Origin: Chitinophagaceae bacterium
GTDB lineage: Bacteria; Bacteroidota; Bacteroidia; Chitinophagales; Chitinophagaceae
DNA length: 7,573 bases
Reading direction: 5' to 3'
NCBI GenBank assembly: GCA_021738605.1
Contig: JAIPBY010000121.1
Location: 1 to 7,573, forward strand
Shown here: positions 1 through 6,515 of the stretch, one piece after another
How positions within the stretch are numbered: the stretch's first letter is position 1
Layout of the letters: each line of letters opens with the position of its first letter
The notes under the pieces: model-generated
The model's input: the letters and a program-made list of their open reading frames with translations, nothing else
Databases searched by the model: none
Told to the model about the DNA's origin: nothing
Position numbers and translations under genes: made by a program

Positions 1-236
1 ACCTGAACCTTTGGGTTAGACGCATCCATTTTGGATTTCTCTTCAAAACTGAAATGGTCTTCTGCCTCAATGATCATGAAGAGCCGGTTGCCTGTCCTGT
101 AAAGGATCATGTTGGTGATGCCGCTGCTGGTAATGCTTTCTATTATCTCCGGAGCCACCTTCTTGTGATGGGCTTCGTATTCCGCAATTCTCTCTTCATT
201 GTCAACCAGATCTAGTGCCAGGTAAAATGATTTCAT
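1..236 (-). CDS. L-rhamnose/L-fucose mutarotase (RhaM/DUF718 family), 3' end cut by window edge
   Basis: The visible 78 residues start MKSFYLALDLVDNEERIAEY and continue through H23-H24, KKVAPEI, NMILYRTGNRLFMIIEA and FEEKSKMD, the pattern of the ~105-110-residue RhaM (YiiL/DUF718) ferredoxin-like aldose mutarotases. The segment Y20-E-A-H-H24 aligns with the E. coli RhaM segment carrying its catalytic histidine, so H24 is the likely catalytic residue. About 30 C-terminal residues lie beyond the left edge. The family interconverts alpha and beta anomers of 6-deoxy sugars; in this locus the substrate is most likely L-fucose, feeding the beta-anomer-using dehydrogenase. This is inference from context, since the family is named for rhamnose. 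The ATG is 1 nt after the TGA of the upstream fucP gene (TGA-C-ATG), so translation is probably coupled. It is the last visible gene of the minus-strand operon. No signal peptide; cytoplasmic. Confidence 0.9.
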   Translation of the reverse strand, partial: MKSFYLALDLVDNEERIAEYEAHHKKVAPEIIESITSSGITNMILYRTGNRLFMIIEAEDHFSFEEKSKMDASNPKVQ

Positions 237-237
237 G

Positions 238-1488
238 TCAAGCTTTTTGAGGTTGATGGCCTTTTAATCCAAAGTACAATACGACCAGGAAGCATGCCAT
301 TGGCACAACATAGCCAATCTGGATGTTATCATTGGCATTGTCAATGATATTACCCATGATCACAGGGAAGATGGCTCCTCCGATGATGGCCATTACAATC
401 AGTGAAGAAGCTGGTTTTGTATTCTCTTTCATGTCTTTGATGCCGAGGGAGAAAATGGTAGGGAACATGATGGACATGAAAAACCCAAGTCCGCCCAATG
501 CGATGACAACATATTGACCATCTGCATAGATGGCAACCAGGCTGAGCAAAATACAGGCAACGGAGTAAAGCGACAAGAGTTTTTCAGGGGATATGAAACG
601 CATCATGGCCGTACCAGCAAACCTTCCCACCATAAACAAAAGTCCATAAATGCCAAGGTAGTAGCCGGCAGTTTTTTCATCAACCCCACCGCCAGAGATG
701 GCCATTCTTACAAAGAAACTGGTCACACAAACCTGTGCACCAACATAAAATAATTGTGCGATAACAGCCCAAACAAGGTGTTTTTGTTTCAATGCATCGC
801 CAAGGCTTCCTGCACTTGTTCCTTCTTCCTCTTCTTTGAATTCTGGGAACTTGTTGACAAAGAAAAGAATGGCAATACCCACAAGGAAAAATCCAAGGAG
901 CATATACGGCATCTTTACAGAGGCTGCTTCTCCACTGAGGTAAGTGATCTTGTCCACTTCAGACATGATGGCCATCTCTTCAGCTGAATATTCTTTGCCT
1001 GATAGGATGAACATGGTTCCCATCACTGGAGCTAAAAAGGCTGCCAGTCCGTTGAAGGATTGGGCAAGATTAAGCCGGGCCGTAGCAGATTCTGCGTCTC
1101 CTAATTTTGTGGCATAAGGATTGGCTGCTGTTTCGAGGATGGTCAATCCACATCCGATAATGAAAAGTCCCAGCAGAAATACTTCATAAGTTCGTGAATT
1201 GGCAGCTGGAATGAACAGGAAAGCGCCAATGGCAAAAACCAATAACCCTGTGATGATCCCTTTTTTATATCCAAACTTTTTCAGGATGATGCCTGCAGGA
1301 ATAGCGGCAAGGAAATAGGCAAGGTATACTGCAGTGTCAACAAAGGTTGATTGCATGTTGGTCAGTTGCAAAGCCTTCCTTAAATGGGGGATGAGGATTC
1401 CATTGAGGTTGTTGGCAATGCCCCACAAAAAGAAAAGGCTTGTTACCAGAATGAATGGAAGCAGGTAGTTGTTTTTGGTTTTGGTCAT
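238..1488 (-). CDS. fucP: L-fucose:H+ symporter FucP (MFS)
   Basis: This 416-residue inner-membrane MFS protein has about 12 hydrophobic segments and a charged cytoplasmic loop near residues 212-239 (NKFPEFKEEEE). It aligns from memory with E. coli FucP at many points: SLFFLWGIANNLN (17-29), IPAGI.LKK.GYKKGIITGL (63-82), GLFIIGCGLTILETAANP (107-124), RLNLAQSFN (138-146), YVGAQ (248-252), FPTIFSLGIKDM (342-353) and IVMAIIGGAI (364-373). E119 matches E. coli Glu135 and N146 matches Asn162. The residue matching Asp46, needed for proton-coupled transport in E. coli, is Gly30; an acidic residue instead sits at D51 on the next helix. It imports L-fucose released in the periplasm. It lacks the ~16-residue N-terminal extension of E. 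coli FucP. It lies 12 nt after the SDR stop and 1 nt before the mutarotase start. Other 6-deoxyhexoses or related pyranoses are possible substrates. Confidence 0.9.
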   Translation of the reverse strand: MTKTKNNYLLPFILVTSLFFLWGIANNLNGILIPHLRKALQLTNMQSTFVDTAVYLAYFLAAIPAGIILKKFGYKKGIITGLLVFAIGAFLFIPAANSRTYEVFLLGLFIIGCGLTILETAANPYATKLGDAESATARLNLAQSFNGLAAFLAPVMGTMFILSGKEYSAEEMAIMSEVDKITYLSGEAASVKMPYMLLGFFLVGIAILFFVNKFPEFKEEEEGTSAGSLGDALKQKHLVWAVIAQLFYVGAQVCVTSFFVRMAISGGGVDEKTAGYYLGIYGLLFMVGRFAGTAMMRFISPEKLLSLYSVACILLSLVAIYADGQYVVIALGGLGFFMSIMFPTIFSLGIKDMKENTKPASSLIVMAIIGGAIFPVIMGNIIDNANDNIQIGYVVPMACFLVVLYFGLKGHQPQKA

Positions 1489-1500
1489 GGCAAGTTTTTT

Positions 1501-2274
1501 TTATTGTAAGGCTGCTCTGTCAAGATGAACATAACCACCATCAATGTGGATGATCTGTCCTGTTGTATGGGAAGATTTATGTGATAAAAGGAATACAACC
1601 ATGTTGGCGATTTCCTCACCGGTTGTCATTCTTTTTTCCAATGGAATCCTGTCTGTGATTTTTTTTAAGGTCTCTTCTGGGTTGGAAAGGGTTTTGATCC
1701 AACGGTCATAAAGCGGAGTATAACATTCTGCAACAATAACTGAATTTACACGGATGCCATACTTGAGCAGCTCTACTGCCCACTCACGGGTCAATGCATT
1801 CCTTCCTCCATTGGCAGCTGCATAGCCGGAAGTGCCGCCCTGGCCGGTTTCTGCGACTTTTGAACCGATGTTCACAATCGCTCCCTTGTTCTTGATCAAT
1901 TCAGGAAGCGCTGCCTGCACCAACAAGTAATAATGAATCACATTGCTGTGCAATGACTTTACAAATCCTTCATAGTCGCCAGTTTCAAGGCCAACGCCAT
2001 CATTGACCCCTGCATTGTTCACAACACCATCAATCCTTCCAAACTGCTTTAATACTTGATCAACAGCCGCCTTGCATTGTGCGGGATCATTCAATTCTGC
2101 CCTTACCTGTCCGCCTGTCCCCAACTGATCAAGTAAAGCCTGGTTATCTGCCTCACTTCTGCCCAGAATCACTGGAAATGCCCCTTCCGTGGCCAGTACC
2201 CTGGTGATGGCTTCACCGATTCCTTTTGCCCCACCTGTAACGATGATTATTTTCCCTTTTAATCCTAAATCCAT
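1501..2274 (-). CDS. SDR oxidoreductase, probable L-fucose dehydrogenase, with atypical YxxxN active site
   Basis: This 257-residue classical SDR has the nucleotide-binding motif TGGAKGIG (13-20), NNAG (86-89), tetrad Asn N111, Ser138 (VNIGS) and Tyr151, and the C-terminal IDGGY (244-248). Overall it resembles the characterised Burkholderia L-fucose dehydrogenase: start MDLGLK.K.IIVTGG, NNAGVNDGVGL, HYY, TGQGGTSGY, ALTREWAVEL, TPLY..WI and DGGYVHLDRA. The role would be NAD(P)+-dependent oxidation of beta-L-fucose at C1 to L-fuconolactone, the first oxidative step. The position that should be the YxxxK lysine is Asn155 (YAAAN, codon AAT), although the protein is full length and the frame is intact. 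The end of strand beta-2 reads ILGRS, without the Asp typical of strict NAD enzymes, so NADP use is plausible. It starts 2 nt after the lactonase stop and ends 12 nt before fucP. The family call is firm; activity rests on homology and context, weakened by the missing Lys. Confidence 0.83.
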   Translation of the reverse strand: MDLGLKGKIIIVTGGAKGIGEAITRVLATEGAFPVILGRSEADNQALLDQLGTGGQVRAELNDPAQCKAAVDQVLKQFGRIDGVVNNAGVNDGVGLETGDYEGFVKSLHSNVIHYYLLVQAALPELIKNKGAIVNIGSKVAETGQGGTSGYAAANGGRNALTREWAVELLKYGIRVNSVIVAECYTPLYDRWIKTLSNPEETLKKITDRIPLEKRMTTGEEIANMVVFLLSHKSSHTTGQIIHIDGGYVHLDRAALQ

Positions 2275-2276
2275 GG

Positions 2277-3104
2277 TTATATTTTATAAAATGCTGCAGT
2301 ATTGGTTCCGAAAATCTTTTCCCTTTCTGTTGTATTGAGTTGCTCAGAAAAACGATCTACCACATCATGCACTTGCTTGAAACTTCCTGCCAGCAGGCAG
2401 ACGGGCCAGTCTGAGCCAAAACAGATCCTGTCAACGCCAAAATATTCAGCGGCTGTTTCCATGTATGGCATGATGTCGTCATAGGTCCAGCGTTGATAAT
2501 CAGCCTCTGTCAGCATGCCACTCAGCTTGCAATAAATATTTGGATTTGCAGAAAGAATCCGGATATGTTCTTTCCAAAGATTGATCTCCTTGTTTTTGAT
2601 GTCCGGTTTTCCGATATGATCCAGGATCAGCCTGTTGTCTGGAAGTTTATCAGTAAACCGTATCAGAGATTCCATTTGTTTGTGGAATATGAGCAGGTCA
2701 TAGGTAAAATCAAACTGGTTTAGCCTTGAAACGTTTTTTAAGAAAACAGGATTTTTCAGGTAGGCTTCATCTTCTGCACCTTGCATGATGCACCGAAATC
2801 CTGCCAGCTTTTGGTGGGATTTCAGCATGTGAAGATCGTCTTCGACCGCTTCCTTGCGCAGGTCAACCCAGCCAACAACAGCCTTGATATAATCGTTCTT
2901 CTTGGCAAGCCCAAGCAGGAATTCAGTTTCGGCCATGGTTTCATCTGCCTGAACTGCAATGGTTCCATCAAATTTCAGTTCTTTGAGAAGAGGTGCAAGA
3001 TCTCCAGGACTAAAATCCCTTTTGATGACTTTCATCTCATCACTGATCCAAAAATGTTTGATCGGATCATAGTTCCAGAAATGTTGGTGGGCATCAATTC
3101 TCAT
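2277..3104 (-). CDS. Amidohydrolase-superfamily L-fuconolactonase (COG3618)
   Basis: With the start at 3104 the protein has 275 residues and begins MRIDAHQHFWNYDP, the usual beginning of COG3618 lactonases. The longer reading frame upstream to 3167 only adds 21 residues that overlap the preceding gene and match nothing in the family. Metal and catalytic residues visible are H6 and H8 (HxH), H141 (LLIFHKQ), H163 (LILDHIGKPDI) and D232 (FGSDWPVC). The enzyme should hydrolyse L-fucono-lactone made by the neighbouring dehydrogenase to L-fuconate in the cytoplasm; close relatives include characterised L-fucono-1,5-lactonases, while others act on rhamnono- or galactonolactones, so substrate is by context. 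Its ATG lies inside the end of the FAH-family gene, giving an 11-nt overlap (ATGAGAATTGA) that implies translational coupling. It ends 2 nt before the SDR start. Confidence 0.88.
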   Translation of the reverse strand: MRIDAHQHFWNYDPIKHFWISDEMKVIKRDFSPGDLAPLLKELKFDGTIAVQADETMAETEFLLGLAKKNDYIKAVVGWVDLRKEAVEDDLHMLKSHQKLAGFRCIMQGAEDEAYLKNPVFLKNVSRLNQFDFTYDLLIFHKQMESLIRFTDKLPDNRLILDHIGKPDIKNKEINLWKEHIRILSANPNIYCKLSGMLTEADYQRWTYDDIMPYMETAAEYFGVDRICFGSDWPVCLLAGSFKQVHDVVDRFSEQLNTTEREKIFGTNTAAFYKI

Positions 3105-3954
3105 GAGCGATAGCAATTTGGTGTTGCTCTCCGAGGCCTTCAATACCCAAATGGATTTTATCTCCAACTTTCAGGTACCAGGGTTCTGGTTTCTGCCCCA
3201 GACCAACTCCTTCAGGAGTACCAGTGCTGATGACATCACCAGGCAGCAGGGTCATGAATTGAGAGATATAACTCACAAGGTGAGGGATGTTGAAGATGAG
3301 GTCTGAGGTGCTGGAGTCTTGCATCCTTTTTCCATTGACGTCCAGCCAAAGGTGAAGCTGATGGGGGTCAGCTACTTCGTCTCTGGTTACGAGGTAGGGG
3401 CCCATTGGTGCAAAACTGTCACAACTTTTTCCTTTCACCCACTGTCCGCCTCTCTCCAATTGAAATGCTCTTTCACTGTAGTCGTTGTGAAGGCAATATC
3501 CCGCAATATATTCCATCGCATCTTCCTCATTTACATAGGAGGCCTTCTTGCCAATGACTACAGCAAGCTCAACCTCCCAATCCGTTTTCAGGGATCCTTT
3601 TGGAATAATGACCGGATGATTTGGGCCCACCAAAGCACTGGTGCTTTTAAAAAACAATACAGGTTCCTTGGGTACGTCCATGCCACTTTCCCTGGCATGC
3701 TTGGCGTAGTTGAGGCCAACGCATATGATTTTGGAAGGTCTTCCCACGCAAGAGAGGTAATTGATCTCACCCGAAATTTCACTGCAACTGTTTCCATGTT
3801 CACTGATCCATGCAGCAAGTTTTTCAATACCATTGGCTTCAAAAAAACCTTCTGTCAGGTCCATGCCTGATGCTGAAATATCAATGTTTTTTCCGTGTTG
3901 ATCCACCATACCAAGTCCGACAGCGCCTGACTTATCAAATCTGAAAAGCTTCAT
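3094..3954 (-). CDS. Fumarylacetoacetate hydrolase family protein, probable 2,4-diketo-3-deoxy-L-fuconate hydrolase
   Basis: The 286-residue protein starts MKLFRFDKSGAVGLGMV and shows the FAH-family layout: a short N-terminal domain (about 1-70), then the catalytic fold with ICVGLNYAKHARE (77-89), EPVLFFKSTSALVGP (97-111), metal ligands E127 and E129 in DWEVELAVVIG (125-135), D158 in CLHNDYSER (154-162), KGKSCDSFAPMGP (174-186) and STGTPEGVGLG (243-253). In the oxidative L-fucose pathway this family hydrolyses 2,4-diketo-3-deoxy-L-fuconate to pyruvate and L-lactate using a divalent metal. Adjacency to the SDR upstream (9-nt gap) and the lactonase downstream (11-nt overlap) supports that role. 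Related proteins cleave fumarylpyruvate-like or other acylpyruvate substrates, and an L-rhamnose-derived diketo acid cannot be excluded. No signal peptide; cytoplasmic. Confidence 0.88.
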   Translation of the reverse strand: MKLFRFDKSGAVGLGMVDQHGKNIDISASGMDLTEGFFEANGIEKLAAWISEHGNSCSEISGEINYLSCVGRPSKIICVGLNYAKHARESGMDVPKEPVLFFKSTSALVGPNHPVIIPKGSLKTDWEVELAVVIGKKASYVNEEDAMEYIAGYCLHNDYSERAFQLERGGQWVKGKSCDSFAPMGPYLVTRDEVADPHQLHLWLDVNGKRMQDSSTSDLIFNIPHLVSYISQFMTLLPGDVISTGTPEGVGLGQKPEPWYLKVGDKIHLGIEGLGEQHQIAIAHEN

Positions 3955-3963
3955 ATGCTAAAT

Positions 3964-4746
3964 TTAATTGTTTAATCGAATAAAACCGCCATCAATAGGG
4001 TAGTCGCAGCCAGTGATGAAGGATGCCTGTTTGCTGCACAAAAAGAAAGACAGCGTAGCAATTTCATCAGGCTTTCCCATTCTTCCGATGGGTTGACTCT
4101 GTGATAGTTTGTGAAACATCTCCTGTTGGTTCCCAGGATAGTGCTTGTTGATGAATCCGTCAACAAATGGCGTATGCACCCTGGCAGGTGAGATGCAGTT
4201 ACAACGAATCCCTTTCTTGATAAAATCTCTTGCAACACTCAGTGTCATGGACAGGATAGCTCCTTTACTCATGCTGTAGGCAAACCGATCGGTGATGCCC
4301 ACCGTTGCTGCAATCGAGGCCATGTTGAGGATCACCCCTTCCCCTTGTTCTTCCATGAAGGGAAGGCAGGCATGCATACAATTGTATGCCCCTTTTACAT
4401 TGACATTGAAAATCTTTTGGAAATCCTCCTCTGACGTATTCATGGCATTGCCAATATGGGCGATACCGGCATTGTTGACCAGAATGCCAATTCCACGCTG
4501 GATGGCGATTACTGATATAAGTTCTTTTACATGTTGTTGGTTGGTGATGTCCACTTCATGAAAATGAACTGTGTCCTTGTCCAGCTTTGCCGCTTCAAGA
4601 GATTCAACGCTGGGTTTGTTTAAATCCAACACATCAACGATGGCTCCCTGCTCATGGAACAATTTGACAATGGAAAGGCCAATGCCGCTGGCACCTCCGG
4701 TTACAATTACATAAGGACTGGCAAGTTCAAAGGGGGATGCTGGCAT
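3964..4746 (-). CDS. SDR oxidoreductase, probable 2-keto-3-deoxy-L-fuconate dehydrogenase
   Basis: This 260-residue classical SDR has TGGASGIG (16-23), an acidic residue at the end of beta-2 (D41 in VLDLN) that favours NAD+, NNAG (91-94), N116, S144 (LNMAS) and a standard Y157-S-M-S-K161 active site, ending IDGGFIRLNN. It is first in the minus-strand operon and directly precedes the diketo-acid hydrolase gene, so the likely reaction is oxidation of 2-keto-3-deoxy-L-fuconate at C4 to 2,4-diketo-3-deoxy-L-fuconate. Its sequence differs clearly from the other SDR in the operon, so the two are not a recent duplication. The ATG at 4746 is the only start that keeps the nucleotide-binding strand; no Shine-Dalgarno is visible, and the bases before it are AT-rich as in other Bacteroidota genes. 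An L-fucose or L-rhamnose dehydrogenase role is the main alternative. Confidence 0.83.
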   Translation of the reverse strand: MPASPFELASPYVIVTGGASGIGLSIVKLFHEQGAIVDVLDLNKPSVESLEAAKLDKDTVHFHEVDITNQQHVKELISVIAIQRGIGILVNNAGIAHIGNAMNTSEEDFQKIFNVNVKGAYNCMHACLPFMEEQGEGVILNMASIAATVGITDRFAYSMSKGAILSMTLSVARDFIKKGIRCNCISPARVHTPFVDGFINKHYPGNQQEMFHKLSQSQPIGRMGKPDEIATLSFFLCSKQASFITGCDYPIDGGFIRLNN

Positions 4747-4914
4747 GTTTCTATTTATAATGGGTTAATGTTGACAATTTAGGATAATCCCGACTATTTA
4801 TTTTAATAAAAGCATATTTTTAGAAACAATTTATCCCATTCCATTCATTTAATAATACTATTGGATGGTATTGATAAAATGACTTTAGAAATCAAATAAA
4901 TTAAATTCAGCATC
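4747..4914. promoter_or_regulatory. Divergent promoter region between the catabolic operon and the fucosidase gene
   Basis: This 168-nt AT-rich gap separates two divergent start codons and must hold the promoters of both units unless one is leaderless. I cannot place either promoter firmly. Weak plus-strand matches to the Bacteroidota -7 element TAnnTTTG are TATTTTTA (4815-4822) and TGACTTTA (4880-4887), the latter with TTG at 4861 but only 16 nt apart. On the minus strand TTTATTTG (4900-4893) has one mismatch, without a clear -33 element. A 7-bp inverted pair GTTTCTA (4747-4753) / TAGAAAC (4821-4827) is present. No strong hairpin or riboswitch-like structure is seen. Confidence 0.55.
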
Positions 4915-6387
4915 ATGCGATTTTTCAGGAAAATTTTGCCGGTATTTTTAGTTTTGACCGCAGGTTTTATTTTTGCCCAGGCCCCCCCACAACCTTATGG
5001 AGCACTGCCATCCAAAAGGCAGCTGGCCTGGCATCAGGTTGATGTATATGGCTTGGTTCATTTTACACCCACAACATTTGAAAACAAGGAGTGGGGATAT
5101 GGGGATGCTGACCCGAAAATTTTCAACCCTAAAGAATTTGATGCAGACAAGATTGTAGCTGCGTTGAAGGCCGGAGGCTTAAAAGGGCTTGTTTTGGTAG
5201 CCAAGCACCATGATGGATTTGCCCTTTGGCCCACAAAAACGGCTGCTTACAATATCAGCCAATCTCCATTCCGTGATGGGAAAGGGGATATGGTAAAAGA
5301 ATTTGAACAGGCCTGCAGAAAAGCAGGACTCAAGTTCGGGGTTTATTGTTCTCCCTGGGACAGGAACAATCCTGTTTATGGCACCCATGAGTATGTGAAA
5401 ATTTATAGGCAGCAACTGACTGAACTGTATACCAATTATGGTGAATTGTTCATGTCCTGGCATGATGGCGCCAATGGTGGTGACGGATATTATGGTGGTG
5501 AAAAAGCCACCAGAAAGATTGACCGATCAACCTATTATGGCTGGGATACCACCTGGGCGATTACCAGAAAATTACAGCCCATGGCCAACTTGTTCAGCGA
5601 CATTGGCTGGGATGTGCGTTGGGTTGGCAATGAAAGCGGATTTGCGGGAGAAACCTCCTGGGCTACTTTTACACCGGTTCCGGCAAAAGGCATGAATGCG
5701 GCCATTCCCGGCAATCTTGATCATGAGGTCAATCCTTTTGGTACAAGAGGAGGCAAGAACTGGGTGCCTGCAGAATGTGATGTTCCTTTAAGGCCAGGCT
5801 GGTTTTTCCATCCTGAACAGAAAGGAAAAACCAAAACACCTGAGCAGCTTTTTGCACTTTACCTGAAAAGTGTGGGAAGAGGTGCTGCATTGGATCTTGG
5901 CATCGCCCCAGATACCCGCGGTTTGCTGGACGATGAGGATGTTAAAGCCCTCGAAGGTTTTGGTAAACTGGTTGATGAGAGCTTTAAAAATAACCTGGCA
6001 CAAGCTTCTACACTAAGGGTATCTAACAAGAGAAGCAAATCCTACAAGGGACAGTTCTTAATAGATAGGTCAATGGACTCTTATTGGGCTACTGACGATA
6101 CCGTCAAAACAGCTGAAGTCAACCTTACATGGACGGCTGATCAAACTTTTGACTTGATCAAGATGAGTGAACATATTCCTTTGGGACAACGCATCGATTC
6201 AGTTGAAGTAGATGCCATGATCAATGGCAACTGGACCAAAATAGCATCTGCAACTTCGATAGGTGCATGTAGAATTATTTATCTCAATGAACCAGTCAAA
6301 ACGGCCCAACTCCGTATTCGAATAGCAGCTCCTGTATGCATTACCATGAGTGAGCTGGGTGTTTATAAAAAGGCCAGTTTACAGTAA
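4915..6387 (+). CDS. Secreted GH29 alpha-L-fucosidase with C-terminal beta-sandwich domain
   Basis: This 490-residue protein has an N-terminal signal peptide (RK at 5-6, hydrophobic 8-20, likely cleavage after FIFA at 21 or AQA at 23; no lipobox cysteine), so it is expected to be soluble in the periplasm or secreted. The GH29 barrel (about 28-355) shows YGLVHFTPTTF (45-55), LVAKHHDGFALWP (94-106), KFGVYCSPWDRN (140-151), YGELFMSWHDGANGGDGYYGG (175-195) with D184 as likely nucleophile, VRWVGNESG (234-242) with E240 as the likely acid/base (E287 in VPAECDV is the alternative), and GWFFHP. The WHDGANG and WVGNE motifs resemble subfamily B, which prefers alpha-1,3/1,4-fucosyl branches; this is inference. 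Residues about 364-490 look like an F5/8-type or CBM32-like beta-sandwich. It is divergent from the operon that consumes fucose, ends with tandem TAA codons, and is followed by a terminator. Confidence 0.92.
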   Translation: MRFFRKILPVFLVLTAGFIFAQAPPQPYGALPSKRQLAWHQVDVYGLVHFTPTTFENKEWGYGDADPKIFNPKEFDADKIVAALKAGGLKGLVLVAKHHDGFALWPTKTAAYNISQSPFRDGKGDMVKEFEQACRKAGLKFGVYCSPWDRNNPVYGTHEYVKIYRQQLTELYTNYGELFMSWHDGANGGDGYYGGEKATRKIDRSTYYGWDTTWAITRKLQPMANLFSDIGWDVRWVGNESGFAGETSWATFTPVPAKGMNAAIPGNLDHEVNPFGTRGGKNWVPAECDVPLRPGWFFHPEQKGKTKTPEQLFALYLKSVGRGAALDLGIAPDTRGLLDDEDVKALEGFGKLVDESFKNNLAQASTLRVSNKRSKSYKGQFLIDRSMDSYWATDDTVKTAEVNLTWTADQTFDLIKMSEHIPLGQRIDSVEVDAMINGNWTKIASATSIGACRIIYLNEPVKTAQLRIRIAAPVCITMSELGVYKKASLQ

Positions 6388-6408
6388 TAATTGACTTCAT
6401 GTGCTTTT

Positions 6409-6443
6409 AAAAACTCCCCAATTTGCCTAATTGGGGAGTTTTT
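6409..6443 (+). terminator. Strong intrinsic terminator after the fucosidase gene
   Basis: A perfect 15-bp inverted repeat, AAAAACTCCCCAATT (6409-6423) and AATTGGGGAGTTTTT (6429-6443), surrounds a 5-nt loop TGCCT, with a GC core and a terminal T run. It starts 21 nt after the fucosidase stop codon. Because of the flanking A and T runs it could also work on the opposite strand, but no minus-strand gene arrives here. It implies that the fucosidase and the downstream SusC gene are separate transcription units. Confidence 0.93.
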
Positions 6444-6515
6444 GTTGAACAATGTGTAAAAAACACCAAGATTTATTAACAATTAATTTCGGATTTCGAA
6501 TATTTGTGTATTTTT

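Noticed and set aside
2781..3113. 110-codon plus-strand open frame antisense to the lactonase
   Set aside because: It is a reverse-strand shadow of the conserved amidohydrolase coding sequence.
3105..3167. N-terminal extension of the lactonase to an upstream ATG
   Set aside because: These 21 codons overlap the FAH-family gene and precede the canonical MRIDAHQHFW start without family support.
3319..3870. 183-codon plus-strand open frame
   Set aside because: It lies entirely antisense to the FAH-family gene, whose protein is clearly conserved; its translation shows no recognisable family and no start context.
1501..4746. The two SDR genes as a tandem duplication
   Set aside because: They differ in cofactor-strand motif, active-site lysine and most of their sequence, and match different pathway steps.
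1..4746. Operon assigned to L-rhamnose instead of L-fucose
   Set aside because: The enzyme families fit either sugar, but the FucP permease, the L-fucose-dehydrogenase-like SDR and the adjacent alpha-L-fucosidase together favour fucose; kept only as an alternative.
4771..4788. TTGACA (4771) and GATAAT (4783) resembling an E. coli-type sigma-70 promoter
   Set aside because: The spacing is only 6 nt and Bacteroidota primary sigma uses TTG/TAnnTTTG elements, so the match is probably chance in AT-rich DNA.
6454..6466. GTGT-AAAAA-ACAC mini-hairpin after the terminator
   Set aside because: A 4-bp stem in AT-rich DNA is within chance expectation and has no associated element.
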